From: Acanthococcus lagerstroemiae
Taxonomy: Eukaryota > Arthropoda > Insecta > Hemiptera > Eriococcidae
Direction of reading: 5' to 3'
DNA: 64,000 nucleotides
NCBI GenBank assembly: GCA_031841125.1
Contig: CM063108.1
Location: forward strand, 40,790,268-40,854,267
Shown one piece after another: positions 44,733-56,117 of the stretch. The first letter of the stretch is position 1; the number at the start of each line of letters is the position of its first letter. The position numbers and the translations under genes are program-made. The notes under the pieces were generated by a model, which was given only the letters and a program-made list of their open reading frames with translations, did not search any database and had not been told where the DNA came from.

Positions 44733-45660
44733 AAGGTATGTCTTTATGCACATCATTTGAAAGGTAATAGCTCCTAAAATACGAACCTGTGAAAAAATTT
44801 ACAAATTCCTCAATTTTAGAGGGCCGGGGGGCTAAAACCTACAATTTATCCAAAATCAGTGAGTTATGACCTAGCAAACTAACAACTGCAAAGGGGGTTT
44901 CGAGATCGCTTATTTTGATAATAGCATTTGTTCCCCTATTCAACCCTTCCCAGGGCATTAAAATCAAAAATTCAATGCCAAAAAGAGTAAAATTTACAAA
45001 TTTTCGAATGCTTTCAAAACAATGGCTTCATGCATATTGTTTGACAGGTGAGATTCCCTACAACATGATTACATTAAAAAATTTACCAATTAATTAAATT
45101 TAGGGGCCAAGGGGCTAACCCCCTCCCACCAAATTCATCTGAAACCAGTGTGTTATATGGACCCAGCAAGCAAACTATTGAAAATGGGGTTATTAAGGTC
45201 ACTGATTTCAAATACAACATTGTTTTCCCGATTTGTTCCTTCCTAGGGCATTTAAATACAAAATTCAGAGCCATAAGGGGTGCAGTCAGCGAATTTCTTA
45301 ATTTAAAAAGCAGCTTCATGCACATCGTTGAAAAGGACATTACCCCCAAAATACAAATTTATGGAAAATTTACATTTTCATCAATTTTGGGCGAGAGTGT
45401 CAGGGAGCTAACCACCTCTCCAAAAAATATCATAGTCACTACGTTTTGACACAGCGAACAAACTATTGAAAAGGGGGTTTTTAATGGCCCTGGTGTCTAA
45501 TATCACATTTTTTCCAATTCGACCCCTTCTTCAACAGCTACCAATTCTTACAGATAAAAGGGTTGCCATTTACAAATTTCTAACTATCTTATAAAAATGA
45601 TTATATGCACTGCACCCCAAAGGTCACCCCATTCTTCTCCATGAAGAACACTTCTGTGAT
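44733..45660. repeat. Old diverged tandem repeat, ~290-bp period
   Basis: The landmark aaactattgaaaa-gggg followed by a c-ctg-t-t-aata segment occurs at ~44,878, 45,172 and 45,459 (spacing 294 and 287 bp). A second landmark, tttatgcacatc or ttcatgcacatcgttgaaaag, occurs at ~44,743, 45,028, 45,314 and in part 45,605. Copies are roughly 60-70% alike by eye. No relation to the 0-14-kb satellite was apparent despite the similar period. Confidence 0.6.
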
Positions 45661-45689
45661 TAGGCTACTCCTGGCGAAGTGGCGCTTAA

Positions 45690-45850
45690 GGGGGAAGGTA
45701 GACAATCAGTAGTTAGGAAGGGGGAGGTGGAGAGGGAAGAGGTAGAGAGAAAGGAAGATGAAAAGGATGCAAAAGAGGCGAAGGCCAAAATTTGGGGCTC
45801 CGGGGGGGGGGCCTGTGATCGTTTTCCCAGGAAGGGGATGCAGAGGAGGG
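45690..45850. repeat. Purine-rich tract
   Basis: About 100 bp of nearly uninterrupted A/G (gggggaggtggagaggg and similar) followed by a G10 run at 45,803. Simple sequence; the overlapping ORFs are not convincing. Confidence 0.7.
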
Positions 45851-46844
45851 GGCACCGGAGATTTGGTTTTTAATATATAGAGAAAAAAAAAGTTGTCGCG
45901 GATTTTAAACATCACATTACTTCCACAATTTGTGGTTGGACTGATCTAAATTTTGAATTTTCTGCCTTCTGAGTAGAAATGCAATATCATGGCCCGTGAA
46001 ACTTCCATTTCGGCAGGCCGCATAATTACCTCGATAAATACTCATACCATCTAAAAATAACTGTTGTTTCCCAACTGGACCCTGCAGTGGGTCATTTGGG
46101 AATGTGAAACGCAAGTATGTCATAAATTTGTAAGTATTTTCAGTAAGAATTGTGTGTTTTAGCTGTGTAGTATTGTTCCTAATGTATTACAGCTTGTGGC
46201 AGCAAAACTCGCTGCTACAGAGGGTACCCAGTAATCCCCTCCCATAGCTGCTACCTATGTATTCCATTATAAGTTAACTGTTAGCCGTGTTAACATCAGT
46301 ACCTCTGCAAGTGGCTCTTGTAGTTCTGACTGGCACTAATATTGTCTCTAATTGCTCACAGGACCCACAGTAAAGAGAGTTCACAACGAGAGGCGCGAAA
46401 AAGGAACATTACAGTACTGTTTACACACAATACTATTACACACACTGCGAGTTGCATTTGCGAGTAGCGTTCTCCTCACATCAGATTTTCTGCTCAACAG
46501 TAAGTGTTCTATGCTGAAATATTATACATATACTACAGCCGTATTATGATAACCCTTTTTTGAAACACTCACACTATTACACTACCTTTCTTGGCACATA
46601 CTTCTTTCTTGCACACTGTCCTTCCCCCACTTTTATTGGCTTACTCTTCTGTGATATCTGCAAAAAAATGTGGAGAAGGTTAAAGGCGGGTTTCAAATAT
46701 TTTGGCATTTCCATTGCTCACTGCTGCCTGTCTTCCCTCCCCATTGTGTGCGACCTGCAGCATGTTACTTGTGACATGGAGGTGGGATCAGTGAGGCACT
46801 CTGTCGGTGTACTTCGCACTAATTAAACTGGGGAAATATTGCAG

Positions 46845-47406
46845 TGAGTGGTGCATCACCACTACATGATTTGGGGGAACCCAGCAACAGTCAGGCCACA
46901 GATAGAGGAGTGCGGAAACAGCCCAACGGTTCTGTTACCTACATGTGGGATGGTCAGGTGGTGGCCAGGTGTACATACTTCCGCCATCTAGCTGCTGAAC
47001 GTGGCAACTCACAACCACAATCAGTGAGAGGTGCCAAGTACCTCCTCAGCGGGAAGCCCATAGGTAGATCATCATGGTACAAGGCCAAAGCAGCACTTCA
47101 GAGAGATGCATATGAGTAGGTGATTACATGTTTTATGTGTACCTTTTCAGGAGCACGCCAGGTGATATACCAAAATTTACAACACAGCAACTTAACACTG
47201 CTGTAGCAGAGGCCCAAGCAATCGCGACTAAAACAATGTATGAAAACATGCAAAGAGAATTATTCGCACTACTAGCCGAAAACCAACAGACGGCTCAGGC
47301 TCTAAATGAGCAGAAAAAAACTGTACAGGTAAACGCTTATGCTCCACCGCCACGTAGTGGCTTGACTTTTAACTTACACAATACTTTGCCTCGTGGAACT
47401 ACATGA
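46845..47406 (+). CDS. Two-exon gene candidate of unknown function
   Basis: After a gaaatattgcag acceptor, exon a (46,845-47,115) encodes QPNGSVTYMWDGQVVARCTY, then YLLSGKPIGRSSWYKAKAAL, ending gcatatga|gtaggt. Exon b (47,151-47,406) joins in phase after ccttttcag as Y-E-S-T-P-G-D-I-P-K. It then has an Ala/Gln/Glu-rich, likely coiled-coil stretch (NTAVAEAQAIATKTMYENMQ) and stops at 47,406. The implied intron is only 35 nt. No domain recognised. A cluster of upstream exons around 46,363 is possible but unproven. Confidence 0.4.
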
Positions 47407-47931
47407 CTCAGAATACACCGTCAACGGTAAATGTGGTGAAAAGTTTTCTATCCTTTCTTCATTTAATCAGGCTTATTAGAAACTTTGTAACAAAATCAGT
47501 AATCTACCCAGCTATGGGTTTATATATGTAGGTTATTTTCTTCATGCCTCATCATTTTTTTAATAGGTTCTGAAAACGGATATGATAGGATCTTTAAGTT
47601 ACTTTTTATTCATGAATTAATGGTTTCATCGAAGGTACAAATAGCGTTGTATTATCAGTAGAGGAAGGGGCATGTACCCAAATAAAATATTTAGAGAAGG
47701 GTGTAAAGAAAAAGTCCTGATTATCAAATTTCAATTGTTAATGCTCATTCCTATGTTATAATATAAATCCCACCTGAAGAAAGTGTTAATCCTATTTTCC
47801 TTTCCCAATCTAACCAATTCAAATTAATTTGCGCCCACTGATTTTCATCATTACATCATAATTATCAATTTGAAAATATTACAAAGATTCATTCTAATAA
47901 CAAGAAACTGGTCACTTTATTACAGAGTATG

Positions 47932-48128
47932 CCAAAGAACAGGAGGAAAGACTGGAAGGACTTACTTGAAGTTTTCTTGAGGTACAAAGCACAAATACAA
48001 ACAGCTACATGTAGTGATGAGATTTGGAAACAAATAGCAAAAGATTTAGGAGGAAAAGTGACACCAAAGTACTGTTACTTGATAATAACTCAGAATCGGA
48101 ATGACATATGCACTCAGCTTGGTATAAA
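47932..48128 (+). pseudogene. N-terminal exon of the DDE-transposase-like gene (Myb/MADF-like)
   Basis: After a tattacag acceptor the exon reads MPKNRRKDWKDLLEVFLRYK, then DEIWKQIAKDLGGKVTPKY, with regularly spaced Trp and a lysine-rich helix. It ends at a donor, ataaaa|gtaaga. The layout suits a trihelix/MADF-type DNA-binding domain and precedes the main transposase frame. The phase to the next exon is off by one, in line with other frameshifts in the gene. Confidence 0.5.
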
Positions 48129-48244
48129 AGTAAGATATCCTGAAGAAAACTCATCTTTGGGTTCAGGATCACCAAAAGATACCTCCGATGATGATTATAG
48201 AAATAACAGTCAAAAATGAATTTTCAACATAACATTTACGCAGT

Positions 48245-50372
48245 TTGAATTTTCTCTTATACAACATGTTCATTACCATTGACAAAGACTCTAAGGATAA
48301 TGATCAACAAGGTTATAATATTCTCACTCCGTATTTGTGGACTGACACAGTTTATGAAAAATTTTTTGTTGTCACTCGACTACCATGTTCAATTTCTTAT
48401 AAAAGAAATAAAATACTTCTTGACGAAAGTGATTATTTAACGATGTGTGATACTTGCACTTCGTGCCAGTCAAAATTTATTGGAAAGGTATTTCTTGAGC
48501 CAGAGTATGAGTCAAACAAACCAGTCATTATGGAGTGCGAGTACATTGGAAATTTCAACCAGTGTGCTGGAGAAAGAAAACGTAGATTAATAGGAATAAG
48601 GAAACAGAAAATGCTAAAGAAACTCGTAAAAGAAAACAAATCCGCTTCTTATATACGCAGATCAACGGCTGCAAAAATAATGGCGTTTGGTGAACAAGAA
48701 CCATCACATATACCAAGTGCTACTGCACTAAGAACGGCAAAAAGTAAAGCAAAAAAGAAGAAATTACTGGACGATAACCCAATAATATCTGTGACATTCT
48801 TGAAAAGCCAAACACCGTACAGTACAATTATCCGCAATATTGGTATAGCGTCGTTGGAAATAAATAACTACAGAACCTACTGTAAATGGAATTCTGTTCC
48901 AAAAATATCACTTGATGCAACTGGAAGCTGGGTACGTAATTTCGAATTAATCTCGCGGAGGAAAACTAACCACATTTTCTTGTACGAAATTGTGGTGTAT
49001 GATGAAGTAAATAAGTCACAATTTTCAGTCGCGCACATGCTAAGTGAAAGACACAATAATAATGCTATTGGATATTGGCTTTTGGACAATGGCTATGTGA
49101 AAAAATTACTCCCCCAAAAATGGTCGTTATGGATCAGTCTTTGGCATTAATGCTAGCTGCAGTGAGGGTATTTACCCAGCATTCATCTCTGAGCATGTAC
49201 ATAAGTGTCTGCTATAAACTGTTGATAGGGGGAAAGATCGATGTCCCATTATGTGCTGTCAGGAACGATGTTTGCCATATAATGCACTTGATTAGCTCTT
49301 GGCCTGCAATGAAAAAGGTTCTTCATCCACAGTTAAAAAAATTATATATGTATGCTATGGGCTTGGTAGTGACGAGTACAGATTACGAAGATATTTTTAC
49401 AGTAGCATTATATGTCAATGAAGGATATACAACTTCAGGTGAAACAAACCCATATGAAAGAGCCAAGTCGTTTCTACAAACGCGAATTGCAGGTCATTCT
49501 GATGAAACAGAAAACTGGTAAACATATGAAAATAGTAAAAATATAATGATCTAGATGATCCTGATGAAATGAGTGATGAGGAAATGTACAAACAGGATGT
49601 TTCACAAGAAGTCACTGGTTCATTTTTACAGGATGCTGTTAGTATTTGAACAAGTGAACAGAGAGGCCTCAGATGTCTCAAATGATGGAAATTGTAGTAA
49701 TGTTAACTATTCTCTAGAACTTGTATCAACATTGGTAAAATTCTGTAAGCTAATTCCATATTGGTCGGGTATTATGGTTCCTATATTTAAGTATGGGTCC
49801 GCAATGGAAGCTAGTGCCACTGTCGAGTGTTTTGTATTTTCAAACATCGCAATTTGTCTATTAGAATGGATGAGTTTATAAAGAATCATATCAATTCGAA
49901 TTTGGGATCATCGCGGCTTCTGAAATCCACTTGCGGATATAGAGATGAACAAGAAACATGCGACGACAATCCTAACTCTTCTCTAAGTTCAAAGTCTTGT
50001 TCTAATTCCCATATAAATGACGAAAAATTGGGGGACAATAATGTAGATTCAAACCATCTACATAGGAGTGTAGAAGAAAAATACGACAAGAAACATTTTC
50101 CAGGCATTCCTCCACTCTCCAAGTCTCAGTCATCCCCCAGCTCTTCATCGAATCAAGATGTACACAGCCTACATGATTATTCCGAAGACCTCCATCAAGA
50201 AACAAACCCAAAGATCCAAAGCAGTTATCCTACTGAAGTCTCAGTTAGTAATACAAGTAAACCTAGCACCACAGGGATTGGCGAGAATACTGTTGGACAT
50301 ATAACCTATGTGGATGCATTATTGGACACAGCTCATTCAGGTGAATTAGAAAGTTTTAAAATTATTTTATGA
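48245..50372 (+). pseudogene. DDE-transposase-like protein of a multicopy insect family, frameshifted
   Basis: Three overlapping frames form one protein. Frame 1 (48,245-49,150) has a Cys cluster (C-x2-C-x2-C at MCDTCTSCQSK), a Lys-rich segment, and VPKISLDATGSWV (first acidic site). Frame 2 (~49,085-49,521) has PPKMVVMDQSLALMLA (second Asp) and RNDVCHIMHLISSWP. Frames 3-4 (49,573-50,372) have LIPYWSGIM, SAMEASATVEC, and MDEFIKNHI, the hAT-like C-terminal pattern, then a ~150-residue Ser-rich tail. I recall this arrangement from many uncharacterised aphid, beetle and cnidarian proteins; the element name is uncertain. Breaks lie near 49,085, 49,525 and 49,825, so the copy is inactive unless these are consensus errors. 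Confidence 0.6.
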
Positions 50373-51120
50373 ATATGGTAATCTTCAAGTAATAGGCCTG
50401 TACCTTCCTTTATTTTATCTACTTATTTACGAACTCCGACTTACTACAAATGCTTTTTTCGGTGTAGTAGGCCTACACATGAAGTAGGAGTGAGGGAATG
50501 TAATGTGAAATAAACTTCCTGTACAATTGTAGCCTATTGTTCCTTTATTTAAGTGTTATGGAAATAAGTTAACTAGAAAGCGACAGCCCAGGGTTTACTT
50601 ATAGGCACAATAAGCGCGGGTTTGGAGCGGTAGATTTTGTGAGGCAGTCGAATCTTGAGCATTTTTGCCTTCAGCATGTTGGCATGTGCCACATAGAATT
50701 AGCTTTTTTCTAAGGGTTACGCGGCATGTCGGATGGATACAGAAGATATATTTCCGGTTCTTGTAAACGGCCTTCATCTCAATCGGGGGCTGGGAAGCGC
50801 TCAACGTTTGCTGTAATTTTTTATGCCACCACCTCCCCCCTCACCTCCTATCTTTGGCTATTTGTCTTGGCACCGTACGTAAAAATCTAAGTAAATAATA
50901 CTCCTATTTTTCATTTCAACATTACACTATCATCAGCTGTGGGAACTATGCATTCGTATTCATTATTGATAGAGGATTCATTTCAGTTCGCAACTTTATT
51001 TATCCTATACAAATTGCCCATGTAAGGAAGTAGTGATCTACTAATAGTGTAGCCGTAATTTCGGAACTTTTACAAACAAATTCTTAAAATAATGCAAAAT
51101 TTGAACAGAAACAGCTAAAA
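50373..51120. other. Gap without recognised gene
   Basis: Intergenic sequence with a possible AATAAA (50,508) for the preceding gene. A minus-strand 69-codon ORF (50,595-50,804) contains paired cysteines (FCIHPTC, LCGTC) but no family I recognise. Confidence 0.4.
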
Positions 51121-51123
51121 TGT

Positions 51124-51815
51124 TTGTATTTTTTAGAACCACAAATCCCAACATGTAACAAATTTGTAAACTATCTTTCAGGGCGTGAAAATAGTAACTC
51201 CAGCGAAGACGAAAAAAATTCTCAAGAAAACTGCCGAGGGCTAGCTACATATTCCAGCAGGAAAAGAAGAACATACCTTCAAAAAAATACATTTTCCAGC
51301 AGGAAAAGAAGAACATAACTTCAAAAAAATACTCTCTTTTCAGCACTCAATTTAGTTTCAAGAGCAAAAAGTGCCACAGTTGGAGTAATCAAGAATGGAA
51401 ACATTAGCGATTTACAAGGAGTTGGCATCAATCGGAAATACTACTCCATGATCAACACATGTGCATTTGATACGTTAGTCCAAGTTCTCAGTAATGCCTA
51501 CGCATGCAGCGAAGAATATCAAAACTTCACGAATGCCGCCAAAAATTTTAGTTCGCGATCAAGTCATGGTACAGACTTATAGGAAACGCGCTCTTCTTTT
51601 AAACCAGATATTCAAAAGTAGACCGGGGAAAATGAAAAATCATTTTATTACAGATACAAGAACAACTCTAACCTACCTTGCAAGCACACTTCTCAGAAAA
51701 TGGCCTTCTGCAGAAGAAATAAAAAGCTGCAATTCTTGTTTGCGGAAAGTCAGACGACCGAGAACCATAATGACGTTGAACAATAGATCTTCATCAAATT
51801 GACTTCGCATCGGCT
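51124..51815 (+). pseudogene. USP-like cysteine-protease relic, Cys-box half
   Basis: The frame carries a 14-residue tandem duplication with an in-frame TAA, then RAKSATVGVIKNGN and GINRKYYSMINTCAFDTLVQ. The N-T-C-x-F-x-x-L-x-Q pattern corresponds to the Cys box of ubiquitin-specific proteases. A frameshift follows near 51,560, after which TYRKRALLLNQIF, TYLASTLLRKWPSAEEIKSC and C-x2-C (CNSCLRK) continue. The matching His box lies at 52,290-52,420 beyond a repeat insertion. I remember related multicopy proteins in insects; whether they are element-borne is not known. Confidence 0.5.
51252..51335 (+). repeat. 42-bp tandem duplication inside the USP-like frame
   Basis: Two units at 51,252-51,293 and 51,294-51,335 keep frame (SSRKRRTYLQKNTF twice). 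In the second, TAC has become TAA, creating a stop. Confidence 0.9.
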
Positions 51816-51989
51816 ATTACAGAAACTTTATATTCGTCGGCAGTGCGGCTCCATCGTATTATCTGTGATTCAGGTTTTAACTCTGTGACGTCAGAATATC
51901 CACAGAGTTAAAGTCGAAAACGTATAGTTTTTGACACCGTAACATATTTTCCGATCTATTTATATATAGAAAATATGTTTTCTCTGAAA

Positions 51990-52200
51990 GGAAAAGTGGA
52001 GGCGTTGTAGATTCGTTGTTGTTCGCGAATAGTGTGTAGCGGGCTGTACGAACATCGTTTCGGCGAAAAACCGTTTCGCGAAACACAGCGAATCACCGTC
52101 TACACACTATTCGTGTATCGGACGTGTTTCGTCGTTTCGTCGTCGATTCGTTGTTGTTCGCGAATAGTGTGTAGCGGGCTATAGATGTAGTGGTAGATGT
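51990..52200. repeat. MITE-like insertion with 36-bp direct repeats
   Basis: gattcgttgttgttcgcgaa followed by tagtgtgtagcgggct occurs at 52,011-52,046 and 52,145-52,180. An inverted relative, ctacacactattcg, lies between at 52,100-52,113, and tttcgcgaaa words make the interior palindromic. It separates the Cys-box and His-box parts of the USP-like relic. Borders are uncertain. Confidence 0.6.
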
Positions 52201-52255
52201 TGTACCAGGGAAGCATCTACTATCCCTAAAGATATACTGATCACAGGGAAAAAAT

Positions 52256-52420
52256 ATTTCCTTCGTGAATAATTGAATTCCGGGCCCCAAATTCAGATGA
52301 TGTTTCAGCAATGGGTCACTATGTGGCCCACTGTTGGGATACAAATCGAATGATTTTTGAAACGATCGACGATTTATTGAAGGACATAAAACTTCAAAAC
52401 GAAAGAAACTCAACAGGTCA
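52256..52420 (+). pseudogene. USP-like relic, His-box half
   Basis: The frame reads APNSDDVSAMGHYVAHCWDT, then FETIDDLLKDI. G-H-Y-V-A followed after ~15 residues by an acidic pair matches the His box of USP-type proteases. The preceding frame (KYFLRE) is displaced by a frameshift near 52,255. Confidence 0.5.
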
Positions 52421-52529
52421 ATGCCAGTTGATTATTTATTCAGTATAAGATGACGGAACTGAAGCAGGACATCCATAAATTGTATAGATGTACTCAGACA
52501 TTGATTATTCTAACACTTTTGCCGTTATA

Positions 52530-52775
52530 CAGTGGTAAGCGCGATAGAAATTGTTAAACATGGAAATTTTATAAAGAACAGTAAACATATTGAAGTTCAT
52601 TATCATTTTGTACATGAATATTATCAGAATGGTGTAATTAATATTAAGTATGTGAACTCAGAAGACAATATAGCTGTTCAAAAGCGTTGGGTAAAAATAA
52701 GTTTCTTCAATTTAGAAGAAAAATAAATTTAATTTTTTTTTATTTTTTATTTTTTATTTTAAAGTTAAGGAGGTG
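52530..52775 (+). mobile_element. pol: Copia RNase H C-terminus, 5'-truncated
   Basis: The frame reads SAIEIVKHGNFIKNSKHIEV, H-Y-H-F-V, then YVNSEDNIA, the closing RNase H motifs of Ty1/Copia polyproteins. The Asp and stop normally following N-I-A are altered. The polypurine tract aaggaggtg sits at 52,766-52,774, directly before the LTR. Confidence 0.75.
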
Positions 52776-52899
52776 TGTTGTAATTGTAAATTTTATTAAG
52801 TGGTAACACTGATCAGTTGTTTGATTGTACAATGAGAAGATAAGAATAAATTCACTCGTTGTGTAGCAACCGTCTTCTGCGTACGTTTTCTTAACAACA
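52776..52899 (+). repeat. Copia 3' LTR, 124 bp
   Basis: Begins TGTTG and ends CAACA, with AATAAA (52,847) inside. It is preceded by a purine tract, as expected. The middle matches the fragment at 37,519-37,598. Confidence 0.7.
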
Positions 52900-53484
52900 C
52901 TGAATGAAGCCTTCGGAGATGAGGGGTTTGTAAGGGGTTGGCTGTACGATAACGTTATCGACGCCTACTTGTATACATTAACATTTGGGAAACATGAAGT
53001 AGTTGCAGTCGATGTTGCTGGAAATGCTGTCTTCAGTTTACGTGGACGAAGCAAAATTACACACCCTCAATATTGTCTTATGACGAACCCCGATTTCAAT
53101 GTGATATTAATTCCATGGAACCCGTCAGGGAATCATTGGATGTTAATGGCCATTGAAATTACACGAGAACTAAATATAATTAACGTACTCGATCCAACGA
53201 CAAATGACGAAACAATACGTAGGAAGGAAGTAGTAACTTTAGGAATTAAATGTATTGAGGAGATTAAGAAAGTACGGCGTATTTCAGATAACATAAACTT
53301 ATGTTATCCGAAGCACGTTACACTGACTGACGGGTACCACTGCGGAGTGTATATCTGCTACTTCTGTGACCAAATTGTTAATCACAGACTGCTAACAAAA
53401 AAGTTTAATGAGCTGGATTATAGGGGGAAAATGTATGATATCAAGCGTCCAAATGGAAGGAAGGTTTCATCTTCAACTGTATAG
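52900..53484 (+). CDS. Ulp1/SENP-like cysteine protease domain, N-terminus lost
   Basis: The frame is open across the LTR border. GWLYDNVIDAYLYTL (52,937-52,981) matches the substrate-binding start of C48 proteases. VILIPWNPSGNHWMLMAIEI gives the catalytic His before Trp, INVLDPTTND the Asp, and DGYHCGVYICYF the Cys. The oxyanion-hole Gln six residues before Cys is replaced by Leu (V-T-L-T-D-G-Y-H-C). Stop at 53,484. The domain is about 170 residues, near full length. Ulp1-like domains act on SUMO in hosts and are also carried by some MULE and other DNA elements. The Copia insertion removed whatever was upstream. Confidence 0.75.
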   Translation: MNEAFGDEGFVRGWLYDNVIDAYLYTLTFGKHEVVAVDVAGNAVFSLRGRSKITHPQYCLMTNPDFNVILIPWNPSGNHWMLMAIEITRELNIINVLDPTTNDETIRRKEVVTLGIKCIEEIKKVRRISDNINLCYPKHVTLTDGYHCGVYICYFCDQIVNHRLLTKKFNELDYRGKMYDIKRPNGRKVSSSTV

Positions 53485-53489
53485 ACTCA

Positions 53490-54790
53490 ATTTACTAAAA
53501 CGTGTAAACATTTTCAGCTTCTCTTTCTTCATCCCTCCAAAACCTCCCCTCACTTCAAGTCCACCACCTCCCCTCTCTGTTGCCAGAAGCTTCGTCCACC
53601 ACCATAGCTCCTCCCTGGGGTAGGCTACCTTTGCGTGAAATAGCAGAGAAGCTCTTGGTTGTCTGACCTGCTCCTTCATGGTCCCTTCCTTTCAGGAGCT
53701 TAACTAGGACAGCCATCGTGATTGTAAAATTTGCTGTAAAGTCCGCTCTTCTGATTTTTTTCTTGCCTTGCTCTGATTTCGTATGATCCATACGACTTTA
53801 ACTCGTATCCTGTTCACTATGGATGTAGTCGGTTTTAATAGTTGTGACAAAAAAATTTTACTTGTCGTTTATTAACATTAGACAGTCGCGTATTACTGAA
53901 CGTGCATTTCACTATTTACTGTCGCTAATTCACCATTTCTAACACGTGCAGCGTCTGTCATTCCCTCACCCTCTTTCGGCGCGCATTTTATTTCTCCCCT
54001 TATTTAATTACCGTTCACAATGCAACATCCAGAATCTACATTTGTGGTACCATGAGTATTTTCTTCATTCATCCACTCCGTAGTCCAACAAATGAACTAC
54101 AGTTTTGGAATCAGTGTTTCTAGAGTGAAATGAATATAGCACTTTTCTCTTCTTCTTTTTTTCATATGTTTGGGAATAAGTAGTAATCACCTTTGTGGCG
54201 GGCTAGGAAAAGGCGCTGGCCCAGAAAATATATTCTCACAAATTAATTCTTTACTCTTCAGGAACACGTCAAAGTAGATAAAATGTTGGAACAATAATGT
54301 TTTCCACTCCAGTATTGATCATTTCAGCCATATCCTTTCCACTCAATTTTTTACGGTATTTTGGCCTGAGTCAATTTTCCAGGGAGACTGGAAAGGGGCA
54401 AAAACAATTTCAGCATTTCAGGGTTCCCTGACATCGTGGAATTAATGCACTGTCTGACATGTTTCCATATTTGTTTAGAATTAGATATGTAGAACAAACC
54501 TATTTAGGTTTTCCTGCTACATGAATTTGTTATAAGACAATTTGTAATTTGTATGAATTGTGTACTGAATTATATCAATAAAAATTGATGAAATAAGCAA
54601 ATAAGTGTACTTTAACAAGTAGAGGAGAACGTGGAGCTCATTTAAAGGAATACAGGAAGGAAATGGGATTTGAAGAGATGTATACACTCAGCCTACGTTA
54701 CCGTAACTTTTTTCTTTTATCCTCAAGCAGTGAAACATGAGTATTCGAAAAATTAAAGCTGGAGTCAGCAGTTAAACACACTGACAATCG
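53490..54790. other. Gap without recognised gene
   Basis: CT-rich stretch at 53,520-53,600 and otherwise unremarkable AT-rich sequence. No supported ORF. Confidence 0.5.
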
Positions 54791-54795
54791 ATTTA

Positions 54796-54884
54796 AGGAT
54801 CTGAAAAGAGATCGAGTGAACAGCGCACTGGTTTCAGAGTCCGGAAAGTCCGGGTTCGAGCCTTCGCCGAATTTCGATCTGATC
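54796..54884 (+). ncRNA. Degenerate tRNA-like sequence, possible SINE head
   Basis: A B-box-like gggttcgagccttc lies at 54,848, with an A-box-like gagtgaacagcgcactggt ~40 bp upstream at 54,814. A CTGG...CCGG stem could form the anticodon arm with loop ttcagag. The T and acceptor stems do not close properly, so this is not a functional tRNA. A tRNA-derived SINE remnant is likeliest. Confidence 0.3.
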
Positions 54885-54899
54885 AACTGAAATTCGAAA

Positions 54900-56090
54900 G
54901 CTACTTATTGTACAAACTTTTTAATCCAGCTGTATGTCATCAAAATATTCGGATAGGTAACAAAGCCAAAATTCAACTTTGGAACTTTTGTACTTTTCAA
55001 CACTTTGACTTATTAATTAAAAAGTGGAAATAAGTTCCCAAAAAACCTACTAAAATTTAAAAATATGAATAGAAAATAGCCTAGGTTAAAAACCCATTTC
55101 CTTATTAGACATTTATAAAAAGGTTTTTTGAATAGGTAATATAGTTATCTTATCCTACACTGCTTTCTCATAAATAATCAAAATCCGTGATCCCGATATG
55201 TGTCGACCTCTGTAAGTATAAAATAGAAATAGGTTAGGAATAACTTGTTTAATTTCAAATCGGTATTTTCGATTGCAAATAGGGATTTGTTAAATATTTA
55301 AAAATAAATACCTAATCGGTACATCTCAGTAGGCATCTCCATCCTTATTCCTATATTTTAGTAAACCGCATTTTGAAAAATAGTTGCTGGGAAAACGTAA
55401 GTATGTTCATTTATTTTATAAATTCCAAGTTTTAATAATAATAGTAAAAATTAAAAATCTGAAAATTGATTAGTTTGTACAGTAGATAGTTTTCCAACGA
55501 GGCATAGATGATGGCGACTGTAAAATTGATTATCCCGGAAAAAGAACCTAAAATAGCATTATTTAATGTCCTTTTTTCGAAACATCTACGAATGGGTCCT
55601 ACTACGACGACAAGAAGAAGACTTTATTCTCATATAAATTAGAACCGATTTCGTAATGTTATTCACCAGACATCGATAGTGAAATTCGATAGATCTCGTA
55701 CAAAAAAACAATAAACAAAATGAATTATTTATTTATTTTTAAAGTTTGTTGAAGTTGAAATTTGAATGTTGTATGTTATTTGAAACTTTTAATTTTCGAA
55801 TCTCATATTAGGAGCCAGATAAATTTTCCTTTTTCTTTTTAGTTCATTCCTTGACGTCCTTAAAGATGTTCACCATTAATCTATAAGATCGCCGTATGCC
55901 TGCATCTGCGGTATGAGTTCCTATTACTCGTGAAGTCGTTGTTAATTATTAATTTTTCGTATTTTCGTTTCTAAATTGTTAGAATTATCTTTTAAACCAA
56001 GAAAAAAATTATTTTCCAATATCTTCAGATATTTTTGAAAAATGTATTGGGCGGTACCACAATTTTAGCATCGTATAACAACAAGGGCTG
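54900..56090. other. Gap without recognised gene
   Basis: AT-rich, low coding potential in all frames. Confidence 0.5.
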
Positions 56091-56117
56091 TCTTGAGGAT
56101 AATATATAGAAGGCGCT

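Noticed and set aside
54796..54884. Functional tRNA-Leu(CAG)
   Set aside because: The B box and an anticodon-like loop are present, but the T and acceptor stems do not pair.
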